Source: Saccoglossus kowalevskii (taxonomy: Eukaryota; Hemichordata; Enteropneusta; Harrimaniidae). Taken from it: a DNA stretch of 57,388 bases. The notes beneath the pieces were generated by a model. That model was not told the DNA's origin. It searched no databases and worked only from the letters and a program-made list of their open reading frames with translations. The stretch is from assembly GCF_000003605.2 (NCBI RefSeq), contig NW_003155239.1, positions 266,290 through 323,677 on the forward strand, written 5' to 3'. Made by a program: the position numbers and the translations under genes. The stretch's first letter is position 1; each line of letters begins with the position of its first letter. Shown here piece after piece: positions 55,825 through 57,388 of the stretch.

Positions 55825-57388
55825 GTAAGACATGACTTTGGATGGTAGAATCAGTTTTGATATCTTAAGGTAGCGAGAAGGGAAATTTTCACTTTTTTCT
55901 TGATTTTTCAAAAATTGATAAAACGGTTACTTTAGACCTTGATACATCACCCCAGGTTTACAAAAGATCGAAATTGCGAAATAACGTTGCTCAAATTAGT
56001 GTTTTAAAACACTAGCAGAAAAGACTACAACTGCCGTTTCGTGGATATTTGCATAGTGTTTATCTTTGGAAGGAATTAAATGATAACATCTTATCTGTAT
56101 ACTCTGTTGTTGACGATTCTGATATAACGGGTGATAAGCTTCCAGTTGCAAACAATGCGTGTTTATCTAACGTCCATTGTCAGCATTATTGTCAGTAGAG
56201 ACTTCGTCGGAGAAACATGGTCATACAGTACTCATTTCGCCCAACCTTCCGCTTTTACATCGACCGCTTATCGCTTAATTTCCGACCACGCGGTCTTGTC
56301 CGACCGGAAACCGACCGCATTTTAATCGCGTTTTTTTTTTCGCTCGCTCGCTCATTGAAAACATTGACCGCTCGCCCAAACACTGAAAACTGGCACCATG
56401 GGTGGTCGAAATGGTGGTTTTGATAGTAAAGTGTGAACATACAACTAGTATTAACTATTATTACATTCTGAACGACACTTCAAATCTAATAGCTGTATTA
56501 CACTTGTATCGTGAAAGCAACTAACCTGGGACTTCTTGTTACGTGTTTTGGGTGCTTGTTCTAGATGTAATATTTTTATTTTTATTTTAATGAGACAGTT
56601 ACGTGAAAAAAAGCCTAGGTAACTCCTTTTGACAGAGCAGAGAAACGAGGAAATGTTAGTGATTAATTCCAAAAATCGGTCCACGTCTGGTAAAATTTGA
56701 CATTCAATTTTTAAAATTAAGTCACGATCATTGAATGAGCTCGGTCTATACCGTATACGTACCGCAAAAGTGTTCCCACAAAAAATATTTTCGGCTAAAA
56801 ACGGCCACATGCCCTGAAAAAATCGAACAGAGCTTGACATGTATGAATAATTTATTGGGCTTAAATGAAAAACGTGTCAAATTTAGTTATAGCCATAACT
56901 ATTTGGTGGCCAGTCGATGAACAATTCAAAGTCCTTCAGGGCTGAAAATCATCGACGCTACTCTGGTTTACTTTATTTCACAACTTGCAGAGAAAACTGA
57001 TTCGCGTGAGCTCTAATGTATCTTAGCCTAGTATTTTCTTTTTGAACTAAGGTCAAATTCCATCAGTTTGTCAAAATATATGTTTTTCAGCTAATAATTT
57101 TGAAGCCTGTCACAGCACAAACAACTATGTGAATCGACGCCGGTGATTGGATTGTACGACGACCCTTCAATTAGCGTCAAATATGCTTTGTTACAACATC
57201 ATTGATTGGCTGAGAGTCACCTGATCGGAGCACGAACTGGGTCACAGAACCATATTTGTCCGTATTATCAACAGGACTTTGCAAAATAACCACACCCACA
57301 TTTTCAATCCTTTTTAGCGCGGAAGTTGCCAACAAATGTAAAAAAATCGTGAATTTCATGGATTCGAATAAAATAAAGCAAGCGATTG
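55825..57388 (+). other. NT5C2 intron running off the right edge
   Basis: I searched for the next conserved segment (the ELLSFAYD...FDTLYGN region of the family) and did not find it. The stretch includes a CpG-rich block at about 56140-56420 with poly-T and (CGCT)n, which looks like a dispersed-repeat fragment rather than a promoter. Short open frames here have no splice support. Confidence 0.7.

Noticed and set aside
56451-56840. 129-codon minus-strand open frame
   Set aside because: It lies in an NT5C2 intron beside a repeat-like CpG block, with no splice support or recognisable domain.
1-57388. Intact tRNA, rRNA, CRISPR or viral genes
   Set aside because: None seen. The only polymerase III signal is a B-box in a degenerate repeat near 18.05 kb, and the only retroelement coding sequence is the LINE remnant.

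Overview
The window is nuclear DNA from a multicellular animal. It is AT-rich and intron-dominated, with short exons, canonical GT-AG junctions, many small terminal-inverted-repeat elements, minisatellites and one assembly gap (N run 39561-39637). The layout fits a draft assembly of a marine invertebrate. I cannot fix the phylum from sequence alone; the repeat style is compatible with a hemichordate, a lancelet or a lophotrochozoan.

One gene is identified securely. It is a cytosolic purine 5'-nucleotidase (NT5C2/cN-II type) on the + strand. Its first coding exon is 54417-54633 and its second is 55748-55824; the rest lies beyond the right edge. Its likely promoter and untranslated first exon sit in a CpG-richer patch around 51.4-51.86 kb. 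That patch also carries a minus-strand donor, so the promoter is probably divergent.

On the minus strand a series of short exons runs from about 42 kb down to 8.4 kb. Each lies between recognisable splice sites, and many neighbours agree in intron phase. The best are 39344-39425, 33606-33715, 32051-32101, 30750-30841, 29902-30032, 20754-20823 and a long last exon at 8419-8717. Together they suggest one or more large minus-strand genes for a helical, leucine-rich protein that I do not recognise. A second minus-strand set at 457-618, 704-755 and 1026-1071 joins in perfect phase. It is either a separate gene starting near 5.26 kb or the 3' part of the large gene. A CpG-richer region with a perfect TGACGTCA site (5572-5579) lies between a minus-strand and a plus-strand candidate first exon.

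The rest is intron or intergenic DNA. It contains at least five MITE-like families, a foldback element at 46.73-47.32 kb and a decayed LINE 3' end at 44.58-45.28 kb, followed by a 50-bp satellite. It also contains a 1.87-kb, 36-bp minisatellite (34.65-36.51 kb) open in long stretches on both strands, and other local duplications. No CRISPR array, operon or other prokaryotic feature is present. The main candidate for something undescribed is the large minus-strand gene, with an apparent internal exon duplication. Exon calls other than NT5C2 are by-eye predictions and need transcript support.
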